A stretch of DNA of 64,000 bases, taken from Malaciobacter marinus (GTDB lineage Bacteria > Campylobacterota > Campylobacteria > Campylobacterales > Arcobacteraceae). How positions within the stretch are numbered: position 1 is the stretch's first letter; the number at the start of each line of letters is the position of its first letter. The notes under the pieces were generated by a model. The model was not told the origin of the DNA. It saw only the letters and a program-made list of their open reading frames with translations, and did not search any database. The stretch is taken from positions 434,001 through 498,000 of the forward strand of contig NZ_CP032101.1 of assembly GCF_003544855.1 (NCBI RefSeq), given 5' to 3'. Position numbers and translations under genes: made by a program. Of the stretch, positions 1 through 8,973 are shown piece by piece.

Positions 1-720
1 TTCATCTTCTAATCTATCATAAGAAAAAGATACTCTTTGTGTATCGTCTAAATCAATACCATACTTTAATAAAAGGTTTTTAATAGTACCCTCTCTTCCT
101 TTCTCTTTGGTTCCATCTCCAGTTTTCCAATTTTCATTTTCAATATGGTCATAATAAATAAAGAAATCAGAGTTATTTGTTATCTTTCCATATGTAGCAA
201 GTGATGCTCCAACACTATCATTACTATTATATTTAGTAGAAACAATTGCTCCAACTTTCTCACCATTTTCTAAAAAGTCTTTTCCATCTTTTGTTTCAAA
301 CTCTATTGAACCTCCTAGTTCTCCATGAACTACAGAGTTTGCACCCACTTCAATATTTACTTTTTTTAGAATATCAGGATTAACTTTTAGAGTACTTTGA
401 TGGTGAAACATATCAACATTAGGCTGTTTTGCACCATCAATAGTAATATTGATATCTTCATCTTTTATTCCTCTAATGATAATTTTATTATTCATTGAGT
501 GACTTCCTCCAACATCAACACCTGGTAATCCTCTTAATAAATCACTTAAGTGGTCAGCTTGCTTAGTTTCAATTGAATCTTTTCCTAAGTTTAAAGAAGA
601 ACTAACAATTTCAGTTTCCCAAACATCAACTGAATTTATCTTATTTGTATCTTTTGCATTTGCATTTAAAGAAAAAATTGCTAAAGAAGCAATTGAACTT
701 AAAAGTATTTTTCTATTCAT
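1..720 (-). CDS. TonB-dependent outer-membrane receptor, N-terminal part (partial)
   Basis: The gene reads leftward from an ATG at 718-720 and runs off the window edge without a stop, leaving 240 residues. Residues 1-22 are a signal peptide (MNRKILLSSIASLAIFSLNA). A TonB plug domain follows, with LSDLLRGLPGVDVGG, an IIIRGI strand and the IEVGANSVVHGELGGSIEFET segment that closes the plug. Receptors of this kind import iron complexes, using energy from TonB. The GVDVGG/NIEVGAN style resembles heme or haemoglobin receptors (HmbR/HutA-like), but the barrel is missing, so the substrate is open. It is divergent from a response regulator gene, with a Fur-like palindrome in the shared intergenic region. 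Confidence 0.85.
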   Translation of the reverse strand, partial: MNRKILLSSIASLAIFSLNANAKDTNKINSVDVWETEIVSSSLNLGKDSIETKQADHLSDLLRGLPGVDVGGSHSMNNKIIIRGIKDEDINITIDGAKQPNVDMFHHQSTLKVNPDILKKVNIEVGANSVVHGELGGSIEFETKDGKDFLENGEKVGAIVSTKYNSNDSVGASLATYGKITNNSDFFIYYDHIENENWKTGDGTKEKGREGTIKNLLLKYGIDLDDTQRVSFSYDRLEDE

Positions 721-805
721 TATATTCCTTATCTCTTGTGTGTAGTTTTAAATTGAAAAATAAAAATTGAATTGTATTCACCTTTTACTTTTAACAAACT
801 TTAAA

Positions 806-822
806 ATGATAGTGAGTATCAT
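806..822. promoter_or_regulatory. Fur-box-like inverted repeat between a receptor and a response regulator gene
   Basis: The 17-mer is ATGATA-GTGAG-TATCAT, a perfect 6-bp inverted repeat that resembles the Fur consensus core TGATAATnATTATCA. It lies 86 bp upstream of the receptor start and 40 bp upstream of the regulator start, so it could repress either or both in iron-replete cells. Binding by Fur is inferred. Confidence 0.5.
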
Positions 823-862
823 AACTAATATAAATCACATTCAAATCACAATTGGAGATTTA

Positions 863-1585
863 ATGAACAAATTAATGGAATTTTTACAAAAAACTGTAGA
901 AATATTAATAGTAGAAGATGAAATGGTATTAGCAATTGATATGGAAAGCTCATTGGAAGAGATGGGATATGAAATATCAGGAATAGAATCAACAGCACAA
1001 GATGCAATAAAACATGTAAATGAAAATAAGCCAGATATTGTAATTATGGATATTAACTTAAAAGGCTACAAAAGTGGATTAGAAGCTGCAAAAGAGATTT
1101 GGCAAACTCATAAAATACCAATTATTTTTTTAACTTCTTATAGTGATGATTTAACAGTTAAAAAGTCTATGGAGAGTGAACCTTATGCATATTTAATAAA
1201 GCCTTGTAGAGAAAAAGATATTGATATTGCTATTAAAACAGCACTTCATAAGCACAACTATTTTTTTAAAAATAAAAATCTAATGAGCGAGCAAATAGTT
1301 ATTGATTTAGCCCAAAACTATAAGTATGATAGAACAAAAAGAGTTTTATCAAAGGGCTTAAATAGTATAAAATTAACAGGAAATGAATTAAAATTTTTTG
1401 ATATTTTAAGTGAAAATCCAAAAGAGTCAGTTAGTTTTGAGCAAATAATTTCATATATCTATAGAGATGAATCAGTATCTGATATGGGAAAACTAAGAAC
1501 ATTAGTATATAGATTAAGAGCAAAGCTTGATGCTGAGGTTTTTGAAAATATTTATGAGTTTGGCTATAGGTTAAAACTTGACTAG
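863..1585 (+). CDS. OmpR-type response regulator
   Basis: 240 residues from the ATG at 863, which has GGAG six bases upstream. An in-frame TTG at 767 would add 32 residues lacking domain character, so it is not used. The receiver domain (about residues 12-135) has the acidic pair EDE (18-20), the phospho-acceptor D63 in IVIMDINL, a T in FLTSY and K in LIKP. The C-terminal 95 residues form a winged helix (LTGNELKFFDILSENPKESVSFEQ...LRTLVYRLRAKL) of the Trans_reg_C type. The coding end overlaps the downstream kinase by 8 bases, so the two form one translationally coupled system. The adjacent receptor genes suggest a role in iron-source sensing, but that is only context. Confidence 0.9.
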   Translation: MNKLMEFLQKTVEILIVEDEMVLAIDMESSLEEMGYEISGIESTAQDAIKHVNENKPDIVIMDINLKGYKSGLEAAKEIWQTHKIPIIFLTSYSDDLTVKKSMESEPYAYLIKPCREKDIDIAIKTALHKHNYFFKNKNLMSEQIVIDLAQNYKYDRTKRVLSKGLNSIKLTGNELKFFDILSENPKESVSFEQIISYIYRDESVSDMGKLRTLVYRLRAKLDAEVFENIYEFGYRLKLD

Positions 1586-3425
1586 CTTTAATACTCTAGC
1601 AAAGTTATCTTTTTCTTCAAAACTTTTTTTATCTTTTACTGCATTAGCTTTAGTTTTATTATCTATTCTTTTTTTACTTATCATACCAAAAATGGAAAAA
1701 GAACAGTATGAACATGAGATAAAACAAGTAGAGCAAACAATTGCTTTAAATACACAACAACTTAATTTAGCAGTTAAATATATTAGAAATGATGGAAAGA
1801 AAAACTATAAAATAATTAGATTAAATATAGAAGCGAAACTTAGAAACTTATCTTTAAAATTAAAAAAATCATCATTTTTACAACAAGAATCTCTTCTTAA
1901 AAAGTTTTCTAAAGAACTGTCTTGTCAAGTAGCTTTAATAGATAATTCAAATAAGCAATCATATCATCTAAATAACATGCTAAACAATGATGGCTATATT
2001 CAATATAAAAATTCAAATCATAAGGTAAATACTTGGAAAAACTATATAAAAAAACATGAAAAAAACTTTTGTCCTTCAATTACTAGTCATATAGTTTATA
2101 GTATGGAGTTTGATGAAAATAGCAATTTACTACTCTCTTGTAATAGTGATTTGTTTTATGACCATGAAAATAATGAAGAGAAAAAGATAAAAAAATATGT
2201 ACAAAAAAGTTTTTCATATACAAATCACTTACATAAAGGAAATACTTTTTTGATGTGGTTAAATATAAAAGATGCTACAAATAATCCTTTATATAATAAA
2301 AAAGATAAGCCTACAAATAATAAATATTGTATTAGTAAGTTATCTGATGTAAAGAGTATAAATACAGGTACATTAAGTGCAAATGATATTTTAAGGGCAA
2401 GTAATGGTGAGCCAATTATTCATATCTTAAATGATAAAAAAGCTTTAACGTGGGTTAGAAGTATTAATAATAATCCTGTAAGAAGATTAATATTTTTAAC
2501 AACAGTTTATGAAGAAGATTTATATAAGGCGATTGATAAGGCCTTTTGGAAGCTTTTTCCTGCTGCACTTATGTCTTTTGTTTTTGCAATACTAATTGGA
2601 TATTTATTGTTTAGAAAATTCTCAAAAAGTTTAGATACCTTAGTAAATACATCAAAACAAGTACAAAGTGGTAATTTGAAGTTTAGATCAAATATAAAAG
2701 GTGAAGACTCAATTGGACAATTAGGTCAAACTTTTGATTTGATGCTTGATTCTATGGAAACTAATATTAAACTTCTTGATTTGAAAGTTGAAGAGAGAAC
2801 GCAAGAGTTAAAAAAATCTCTAGATGAAAAAAATACACTTTTGAAAGAGATTCACCATAGAGTAAAAAATAATTTAGCTTTTACTATTAGTTTAATAAAA
2901 CTTCAAAAACGAAAAGTAAGTGATAAAAATACAAAAGAAGTTCTTACTGATATTCAAGAAAGAGTTTATATTATGGAATTAGTTCATAGAAAACTTTATG
3001 AAAGTAAAGATTTAAACAAAATTCCTTTTAAAAAATATATCAATGAACTTATTTATGATATTAAAAATGCATATTATATTGAACATTTAGATATAAAGCT
3101 TAATATTGATGATATATTTTTAGATATTGAGCATGCATTACCTTGTGGTTTGATAATTAATGAATGTTTAACTAATAGTTTAAAATATGCTTTTGAAGAA
3201 AAATCATCTCATAACTTTTTTGAAATAACTTTTAAAAAGCAAGATTTACAATATGTTCTTGAGATTGCTGACAATGGAAAAGGCTTACCAAAAGATTTTG
3301 ATATTTATAAAAGCAAAAGCTTAGGACTAAGACTTATTGTTTCTATTTCACAAAAACAACTACTAGGAAATATAAGTTATAAAAATAGTGGTGGATTAAA
3401 ATATATAATAAGCTTTGAGAGTTAA
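1578..3425 (+). CDS. Membrane sensor histidine kinase, HisKA_2 type
   Basis: 615 residues starting at a TTG that overlaps the regulator gene. This start keeps transmembrane helix 1 (residues 15-36), which the next ATG (M39) would lose. A large periplasmic region (37-324) follows, then helix 2 (325-345), a HAMP linker (346-400) and a coiled segment. The dimerisation/phospho-acceptor region is KEIHHRVKNNL (H426/H427), typical of the HisKA_2 family and not of classical HisKA. The ATPase part shows N527 in IINECLTNSLKYAF and the DNGKGLP G1 box (565-571). The periplasmic domain has four cysteines and matches no domain I recognise. It partners the regulator just upstream. The stop codon lies in the loop of a terminator-like hairpin. 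Confidence 0.88.
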   Translation: MTSFNTLAKLSFSSKLFLSFTALALVLLSILFLLIIPKMEKEQYEHEIKQVEQTIALNTQQLNLAVKYIRNDGKKNYKIIRLNIEAKLRNLSLKLKKSSFLQQESLLKKFSKELSCQVALIDNSNKQSYHLNNMLNNDGYIQYKNSNHKVNTWKNYIKKHEKNFCPSITSHIVYSMEFDENSNLLLSCNSDLFYDHENNEEKKIKKYVQKSFSYTNHLHKGNTFLMWLNIKDATNNPLYNKKDKPTNNKYCISKLSDVKSINTGTLSANDILRASNGEPIIHILNDKKALTWVRSINNNPVRRLIFLTTVYEEDLYKAIDKAFWKLFPAALMSFVFAILIGYLLFRKFSKSLDTLVNTSKQVQSGNLKFRSNIKGEDSIGQLGQTFDLMLDSMETNIKLLDLKVEERTQELKKSLDEKNTLLKEIHHRVKNNLAFTISLIKLQKRKVSDKNTKEVLTDIQERVYIMELVHRKLYESKDLNKIPFKKYINELIYDIKNAYYIEHLDIKLNIDDIFLDIEHALPCGLIINECLTNSLKYAFEEKSSHNFFEITFKKQDLQYVLEIADNGKGLPKDFDIYKSKSLGLRLIVSISQKQLLGNISYKNSGGLKYIISFES

Positions 3426-3435
3426 CTCTCAAAGC
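3412..3435. terminator. Hairpin between convergent genes, possible bidirectional terminator
   Basis: A perfect 10-bp stem (GCTTTGAGAG / CTCTCAAAGC) has a TTAA loop. The loop contains the kinase stop codon, and AT-rich sequence follows on both sides. It separates the kinase from the convergent DUF4198 gene. The T-run is interrupted, so the strength of termination is uncertain. Confidence 0.6.
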
Positions 3436-3461
3436 ATTATTTAAAAGTTATACAATATATT

Positions 3462-4349
3462 TTATTCTTTTACATTAAAAGTTAAGCTACTAGCAATAAA
3501 TGAATAATTCACCTTGTTATATAACTCTTTTAATGGACCATCTTTTGTTATTGTTGTTTTATGATTGCAAGATACAATCCATTGTCCTGCACTTTGAACT
3601 CTTATTTGTGCTTTTCCATCTACGATAGATGACATTAAAGCAAATCCTTCCTTTTGACCAAAAGTATTGCTAGCAGCTTTGATATAATCCATACTTGAAG
3701 GACTTGCATTTAAAGGTTTTCCCATAAATAAAACCTCAAACTCAACAAAGTCTCCTACTCTTACATTTGAAAGGTCAGTCTTAGGAATGATTTCAAGTCC
3801 TTTGTTTGTAGCTTTTTGTTCTGTCCATTTGTCTAAAGTAAGATAAGATTTTGCATTTGCTTGGTATCTTACAGACATTAATATTTTTTTAATATCTTTG
3901 ACCTCATTTTTTGGTTTTAATTTTAATCTTTGTCTGTTCTTTGAATCTAAGTAACTTGTATAAAAAGTAGGTTTAGAATTGGCTTGAACGGTATAAACCC
4001 CTTTTATACTCTCTTTCTTTAGAGCAATTTTCTGTAAAGCAATATCGGCATCATATAAATCGAAATCTTTAGTTGTTTTACTTGCCTTTGCAGTTTCACT
4101 TGAAGGAATTTTTAATTGTGTTTTTTCTCCTTTTGGATTAATTAAAGAAAAATCTTCTATAACAATTCTTCCGTTGGGTGAGTTAAGTATATCATCAATG
4201 GGAAGTGAGTGTCCCCATCCTAAACTAACTATTGCATGACTTGGTTTATGAGAGAATGACTCAAAAGAGTTAATCCATAAACTATGTGCCAATAAAGTGT
4301 TAACACCTAAAATAACAGTTGCTAAAAAAGCTTTTTTCATTTTTTTCAT
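3462..4349 (-). CDS. DUF4198-like periplasmic protein
   Basis: 295 residues with a signal peptide (MKKMKKAFLATVILGVNTLLA) followed at once by HSLWINSFESF. The first of two nearby ATGs is used because AAAGGAC sits six bases before it. The pattern of an N-terminal mature His/Trp motif (HxLW), a GWGHSLPIDD segment and a C-terminal Ig-like beta region (IRVQSAGQWIVSCNHKTT) fits the DUF4198 family. Members are secreted and often encoded beside TonB receptors or metal transporters; some are annotated as NikM-like. It directly follows a TonB-dependent receptor on the same strand (42-bp gap) and is probably co-transcribed with it, suggesting a periplasmic metal or ligand-binding role for that uptake system. 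Biochemical function is unknown. Confidence 0.7.
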   Translation of the reverse strand: MKKMKKAFLATVILGVNTLLAHSLWINSFESFSHKPSHAIVSLGWGHSLPIDDILNSPNGRIVIEDFSLINPKGEKTQLKIPSSETAKASKTTKDFDLYDADIALQKIALKKESIKGVYTVQANSKPTFYTSYLDSKNRQRLKLKPKNEVKDIKKILMSVRYQANAKSYLTLDKWTEQKATNKGLEIIPKTDLSNVRVGDFVEFEVLFMGKPLNASPSSMDYIKAASNTFGQKEGFALMSSIVDGKAQIRVQSAGQWIVSCNHKTTITKDGPLKELYNKVNYSFIASSLTFNVKE

Positions 4350-4391
4350 TTTTGTCCTTTTCTTTTGTATATAATAATTGATTCATTTTAT

Positions 4392-6437
4392 TTAAAATGT
4401 ATATTTTACTCCAACTCCAAATCTTCTTGGATCATTAAAACCTACACCTCTACCATAAGATACGACATATTCTTCATCTGTAATATTTGTAATATATCCA
4501 TAAATATCCCAATCATTGATTTTATATCCTACTTTTGTGTTTGCAGTAAAACCACCGTCTGTTTCTTCAACTTTACCATTTCTTCTAAACCCTGTTTTTC
4601 CTCTTCCTTTAAATCCTATTCTTCCATAAAGGCCTTTTTGGGCAAAATATGATATTCCTAAAGAAGTTGTAAATTTAGGAGTTCCAGTAATCTTTTGTCC
4701 ATCATAGTTAACACTTGCATCTGTATAATCGTCATATTTTGCTTCAATGAGTCCTACACTTGCTGTTATTTCTAAATTATTGCCTAAATAATATCTTGCA
4801 TCAAATTCTATACCTTGAGAATGGGCTTTTTCTGCATTATCTGTTACAAAAACACCACCGGGTAAAGTACTATATACATGCAAGTCTTCCATTTCCATTC
4901 TAAATATAGCTGCATTTATAGTATAGTCATCTTGTTGATATTTTATTCCAAATTCATAGTTTGTAGATTTTTCAGGTTCAAAAGAGGAATCACTACCATC
5001 ACTTGTAGAATAAAAATTAAAACCACCAGGAATGAATCCTTTTGAAACTGAGGTATATGCCATTAAATTGTTGTTGATACTATAAGACAAAGCAATTTTA
5101 GGCAAGAAAGTATTCCAACTTTTATTATCATCATATTTGTGAAGACTATTAGATGTATCAGTAAAGCTAGTATAAAAATCAGATTTGATATTTTTACTTA
5201 TTCTTTGGTACCTTCCTCCAAGAGTTAATTCAAAATCATTTAGAGGAATCATAACTTGACCAAAAGCTGCATAGGTATTTGTATCAATTATTGAGACTAC
5301 ATTTGCAGTACCTCGGCTACTTGCATTTCCATATGGACCTTGTTCTCTTTTTTCATCATCAAAAAATAGTCCTGTTACCCATTTTATATCTTGATTTTTA
5401 CTCGAGAATTTTAATTCTTGCGACCACGTTTCAACATCTGAAATGATAAGTGAAGCTAAACCATCACTGCTAGTTCCTGATAAAAAATCACTGTCATGTA
5501 CGATATCAATATCAAAATCTTTATGTATGGTTACAGATTCCATTTTCATTTTTTCTAATTCATAATCAAATTTTAGACTTTGAGAATTTGTTTTTCTTGT
5601 AATATAAGAAGGAACATCAAAGCTAACATTTTTATCTCTTTTTAAATCATTTATAGGAATAGTATTATCAATATTTATTCCTCTTCTCCCATACTCTTTG
5701 TCATAATCGTGAGAGATAATAAATTTACTTGATAATTTATCTGTAGGCTTATAGATTGTAAAAGCACTTAATCTTTTTGCTTTTGTTCTATTGGCATCTT
5801 TATTCATACCTGAATATTTATTTGTAAGCCAACCATCATCCGATTTTAAAGAACCATTAATACCCGCATACAGTTTATTATCTATGAGTGCTCCACTTGT
5901 ATTGAAAGCTCCTTTTGTATAACCGTAGTTTCCTGCTTCAGCATTGATACTTCCATGCCATTCATTTTCAGGTTCTTTAGTAATAATATTTATAACTCCT
6001 CCTGTAGAATCTTTTCCATAAAGTGTACCTTGAGGTCCTCGTAAAATTTCCACTTGAGAAACATTTATAAAAGAAGGATTGTAATCATATCTATCATAAT
6101 ATGGAACTCCATCAATATAGATAATAACAGGATTACTAAGAGTAAAGGTTGAACCTGATAAGCCTCTAAAGTTAGTAGACAAACTACCATTTAGAGCTTT
6201 TTCAAAATTCATATTAGGTATTTCATTAACTACACCTTCGATATTAGTTATTCTTTTTTCTTCCAACTCTTCATTACTTATTACTGTAATACTTTGTGGA
6301 ACTTTTTGTATATTTTCTTCTATTTTATTTGCAGTTACAGTAACTTCTTCAAACTTTTGAGGTTCATTTTTAGCTAATAAAAAGCTACTTGCAATTACTG
6401 ATAATAATATACTTTTGACTAGTAGGTCTTTTTTCAT
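4392..6437 (-). CDS. TonB-dependent outer-membrane receptor (siderophore type)
   Basis: 681 residues when started at the ATG at 6437, which is preceded by AAAAGGAAA and begins a good signal peptide (MKKDLLVKSILLSVIASSFLLA). An upstream in-frame start would add 20 unlikely residues. The TonB box is probably EEVTVTA. The plug has VPQSITVISNEELEE, GRGLSGSTFTLSNPVIIYIDGVPYY-like segments and VEILRGPQGTLYGKDSTGGVINIITK. The barrel ends in the expected terminal aromatic (GVKYTF). It is divergent from an AraC/PchR-type activator, the usual arrangement for a siderophore receptor induced by its own ligand, and is followed by the DUF4198 gene. The ligand cannot be read from sequence. Confidence 0.9.
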   Translation of the reverse strand: MKKDLLVKSILLSVIASSFLLAKNEPQKFEEVTVTANKIEENIQKVPQSITVISNEELEEKRITNIEGVVNEIPNMNFEKALNGSLSTNFRGLSGSTFTLSNPVIIYIDGVPYYDRYDYNPSFINVSQVEILRGPQGTLYGKDSTGGVINIITKEPENEWHGSINAEAGNYGYTKGAFNTSGALIDNKLYAGINGSLKSDDGWLTNKYSGMNKDANRTKAKRLSAFTIYKPTDKLSSKFIISHDYDKEYGRRGINIDNTIPINDLKRDKNVSFDVPSYITRKTNSQSLKFDYELEKMKMESVTIHKDFDIDIVHDSDFLSGTSSDGLASLIISDVETWSQELKFSSKNQDIKWVTGLFFDDEKREQGPYGNASSRGTANVVSIIDTNTYAAFGQVMIPLNDFELTLGGRYQRISKNIKSDFYTSFTDTSNSLHKYDDNKSWNTFLPKIALSYSINNNLMAYTSVSKGFIPGGFNFYSTSDGSDSSFEPEKSTNYEFGIKYQQDDYTINAAIFRMEMEDLHVYSTLPGGVFVTDNAEKAHSQGIEFDARYYLGNNLEITASVGLIEAKYDDYTDASVNYDGQKITGTPKFTTSLGISYFAQKGLYGRIGFKGRGKTGFRRNGKVEETDGGFTANTKVGYKINDWDIYGYITNITDEEYVVSYGRGVGFNDPRRFGVGVKYTF

Positions 6438-6580
6438 ATTTGATTTCCTTTTTATAGTAACTAATAGTTTACAGTATTTTATTAATAATAATAACAAAAA
6501 TCAATATTGAAAATATTCTAAGTATATTTTTTTTAATTCTAAAATAGAGTAAACATGAATTTATCTTAAAAATAGTAATA

Positions 6581-6595
6581 TGATAACAATTATTA
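6581..6595. promoter_or_regulatory. Fur-box-like site in front of AraC-type regulator
   Basis: TGATAACAATTATTA matches 13 of 15 positions of a TGATAATnATTATCA core and sits 18 bp upstream of the regulator start, just ahead of its ribosome-binding site. Fur binding is inferred by resemblance to the other sites in this window. Confidence 0.4.
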
Positions 6596-6613
6596 AAATT
6601 ATAAAGGATATTA

Positions 6614-7600
6614 ATGTACAAAAAACTTTGGGGAAGTTTTAAAGGATTCTCAGATGAAAAAGAATTTTTAAACACTGAAAAAAATATCACAGAAGAATTT
6701 GATAAAGAAGGAAAATGTAATTTAAATGAAATTAATTTTAACGACACAGTATTTTTATACAAAAGTGACTATTTATTAAAAAATGAAATTAAACAAGATT
6801 CAACTCATAAAATTGATGGTATTGCTTTTACATTAGGTCTTGAAGGAGAAATGAAGTTAAAAAGCCATATTACAGAAGAACCATTTTCTTCAAAAAAATC
6901 ATATATTAATCTACACTTGATCTCACAAGATTGTATTTATCATGAAATATCAAAAAATAGTTCTTATAAAGCTTTGTCTTTTATTTTAAAAAAAGATTTT
7001 TTACAAAAAATTTTACCAGAAGATAATTTTAAAGAATATGTATTTAATGCTCTTGAAAAAAATAGTTTTAATGAAATATTATATAATTCACTTATGGATA
7101 TTAAAATGTCATTTTTAGCAAATGAAATCTATAAAAGCCCTATGATTGGGAAATTAGATCAATTATATCTTGAGTCAAAAACTTTAGAGGTTATTTACCA
7201 TTGTCTTAATACTTTTTCACAAAGTAAATCTGACAAAGATTTAAGTGGAATAAAATTCTCACAATACGATATAAATGCTTTAAATAAAGCAAAAAAAATT
7301 TTACTTGAAAATATGCATAAACCCCCTAGTATAGAAGAGCTTTCAAAAATTGTAAAACTAAATGATTTTAAATTACAATTTGGATTTAAAATTTTTTTTA
7401 ATCTCACTCCTTATTCTTTTTTATTAGAAGAAAGAATGCAAAAAGCAAAAATACTTTTAAAGGAAAGTGAATATAATATAAATGAAATAGCTTTATTAGT
7501 AGGTTATTCTTATGCACAAAATTTTTCAAATGCTTTTTTAAAAAGATTTGGTATAAGACCTAAAGAAATTATGAAAACTAGAAAGTATTATTATTATTAA
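6614..7600 (+). CDS. AraC/PchR-type transcriptional regulator
   Basis: 328 residues; the ATG has AAAGGAT five bases upstream. The N-terminal 210 residues are a probable ligand-sensing domain. The C-terminal 100 residues carry the double helix-turn-helix: first HTH around PPSIEELSKIVKLNDFKLQFGFKIFF, second around YNINEIALLVGYSYAQNFSNAFLKRFGIRPKE, which is the AraC signature. The DFKLQFGFK form of the first HTH is characteristic of PchR-like regulators that sense ferri-siderophores. The gene is divergent from the receptor at 4392-6437 and is likely its activator. It is distinct in sequence from the two AraC proteins near 17-21 kb. Confidence 0.85.
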   Translation: MYKKLWGSFKGFSDEKEFLNTEKNITEEFDKEGKCNLNEINFNDTVFLYKSDYLLKNEIKQDSTHKIDGIAFTLGLEGEMKLKSHITEEPFSSKKSYINLHLISQDCIYHEISKNSSYKALSFILKKDFLQKILPEDNFKEYVFNALEKNSFNEILYNSLMDIKMSFLANEIYKSPMIGKLDQLYLESKTLEVIYHCLNTFSQSKSDKDLSGIKFSQYDINALNKAKKILLENMHKPPSIEELSKIVKLNDFKLQFGFKIFFNLTPYSFLLEERMQKAKILLKESEYNINEIALLVGYSYAQNFSNAFLKRFGIRPKEIMKTRKYYYY

Positions 7601-7788
7601 GTTAAAGTAGGCTAGACGAACTTATTTTTTTAAGGTATATTTAAATTCTTTTTCTACAGTTTGTGCTTTCGATGATTATTTATATTTTTATGCCTTTAAT
7701 TTTTTCAATAGTCTTGAAAATCTTCGAGTTATAGGCTTTTAAAATAACTACATAAAAGATTGAAACTTTATTTAAAATAATTTCCTAT

Positions 7789-7817
7789 AACAGCTAAGAA
7801 TTAACTTCTTAACTGTT
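7789..7817 (-). terminator. Imperfect hairpin at end of the TonB cluster
   Basis: A 12-bp stem with one C-A mismatch (AACAGCTAAGAA / TTCTTAACTGTT) encloses a 5-base loop and covers the TPR gene stop codon. There is no clean T-run, so it is only a weak terminator candidate. The rest of 7601-7788 is AT-rich and shows no gene. Confidence 0.35.
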
Positions 7818-8973
7818 TTAAAATAGATTTTGCTTTTCTTTTGTGATAAGGGTTATTTACTATTTGTTTTAAGGTTTTAATACTTTGTGATTTATTATCT
7901 AGTTCATAGTAGCACAAAGCTTTAAGTATCTGTTTTTCTCCATCAAGTTTACTATTTCTTTTTGTTCTCATATTTTTGATTATTTTTATACTTTTAGAGT
8001 ATTCTTGTTGAGTATAATAAATATTTGCAAGAATCATTTTAAATCTATTTTTCTTTGCAAACTTAGATTCTTCAAGTTTTTGTATTGCTAAATCAATTTG
8101 TTTTGAGTTTAGATAACTTGAAACAATAATTTCGAAGATTTTTTGATCTTCTTTTATCATTTTTTCATCAACTGCTTTAGTTAAAAGTTCACCAGCTTTT
8201 TTATAAACTTCATTTTGTAGAAGAATATTTATAAAGTATAAAATATTATCTTTTTTTGTAAGAATATTGTTTTTATATGCTAACTCTAAAGTTGAAAGAG
8301 ATTTTTTTAATTGATTCTCTTGTTGATAAAGTGAGGCTAGTTGTACCCAGTATTCTTCTTTTGTATTAAATATTTTCACCATCTTTTTCATAATACTAAT
8401 TGCATTTTTATAATCTTTTAATTCTACATACGAAGAGTAGATTACTTTATACCAAGACTCTTTTATATCTTTTTTTAAAGAGAAATATTTTTTTGAATAT
8501 TTAACACTATTTTTATAATCTTTTTCATAATAATAAGCAAGTATCAAATTTTCATATATATCTTCTTTGTTTATGACTTTACTTTTTAAAAGTTCTTTTG
8601 ACAAAGCTAAGCTTTTTTTGTATTGTTCATTTGAAAGATATACTTTTGAAAGAGAAAATTTAATACTTTGAATACTTTTTTCTTCAAAAGCTTTTAATTT
8701 TATAATCTTTTCATATGCCTTTGCAACTTTCTTATACTCTCCATCATTTATATAAACATTTGCTAATGTTTGTAAAATATATGATTTTTCATAAGAGTTT
8801 TTATCCTCTTTTAAAAGTTTCTCAAGCATAACTTTTGCTTTTTTAAAATCCTCTTTTTGCATAAACTCTTGAGCTTTCATCAAGCTATTGTATGTACTTT
8901 TTGACATACTGCTTTTTGCGTACAATCCACTGCTTAAACAAAGTACTACTACAATTAGTAATTTTTTAATCAT
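7801..8973 (-). CDS. Periplasmic TPR protein of the TonB cluster
   Basis: 390 residues with a signal peptide (MIKKLLIVVVLCLSSGLYA) and tandem tetratricopeptide repeats from about residue 25 to the end, for example EDFKKAKVMLEKLLKEDKNS, GEYKKVAKAYEKIIKLK and QEYSKSIKIIKNM. It overlaps the tonB gene by 4 bases (ATGA), so it is the last gene of a coupled operon. TPR lipoproteins or secreted TPR proteins end the TonB2-type operons of Vibrio and related bacteria, where they are thought to assist the energising complex. A scaffold role in the periplasm is inferred; binding partners are unknown. Confidence 0.8.
   Translation of the reverse strand: MIKKLLIVVVLCLSSGLYAKSSMSKSTYNSLMKAQEFMQKEDFKKAKVMLEKLLKEDKNSYEKSYILQTLANVYINDGEYKKVAKAYEKIIKLKAFEEKSIQSIKFSLSKVYLSNEQYKKSLALSKELLKSKVINKEDIYENLILAYYYEKDYKNSVKYSKKYFSLKKDIKESWYKVIYSSYVELKDYKNAISIMKKMVKIFNTKEEYWVQLASLYQQENQLKKSLSTLELAYKNNILTKKDNILYFINILLQNEVYKKAGELLTKAVDEKMIKEDQKIFEIIVSSYLNSKQIDLAIQKLEESKFAKKNRFKMILANIYYTQQEYSKSIKIIKNMRTKRNSKLDGEKQILKALCYYELDNKSQSIKTLKQIVNNPYHKRKAKSILKQLRS

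Noticed and set aside
4365-4652. Open frame on the plus strand
   Set aside because: It lies wholly antisense to the end of a well-supported receptor gene and is rich in Ile, Ser and Cys as shadows in AT-rich DNA are.
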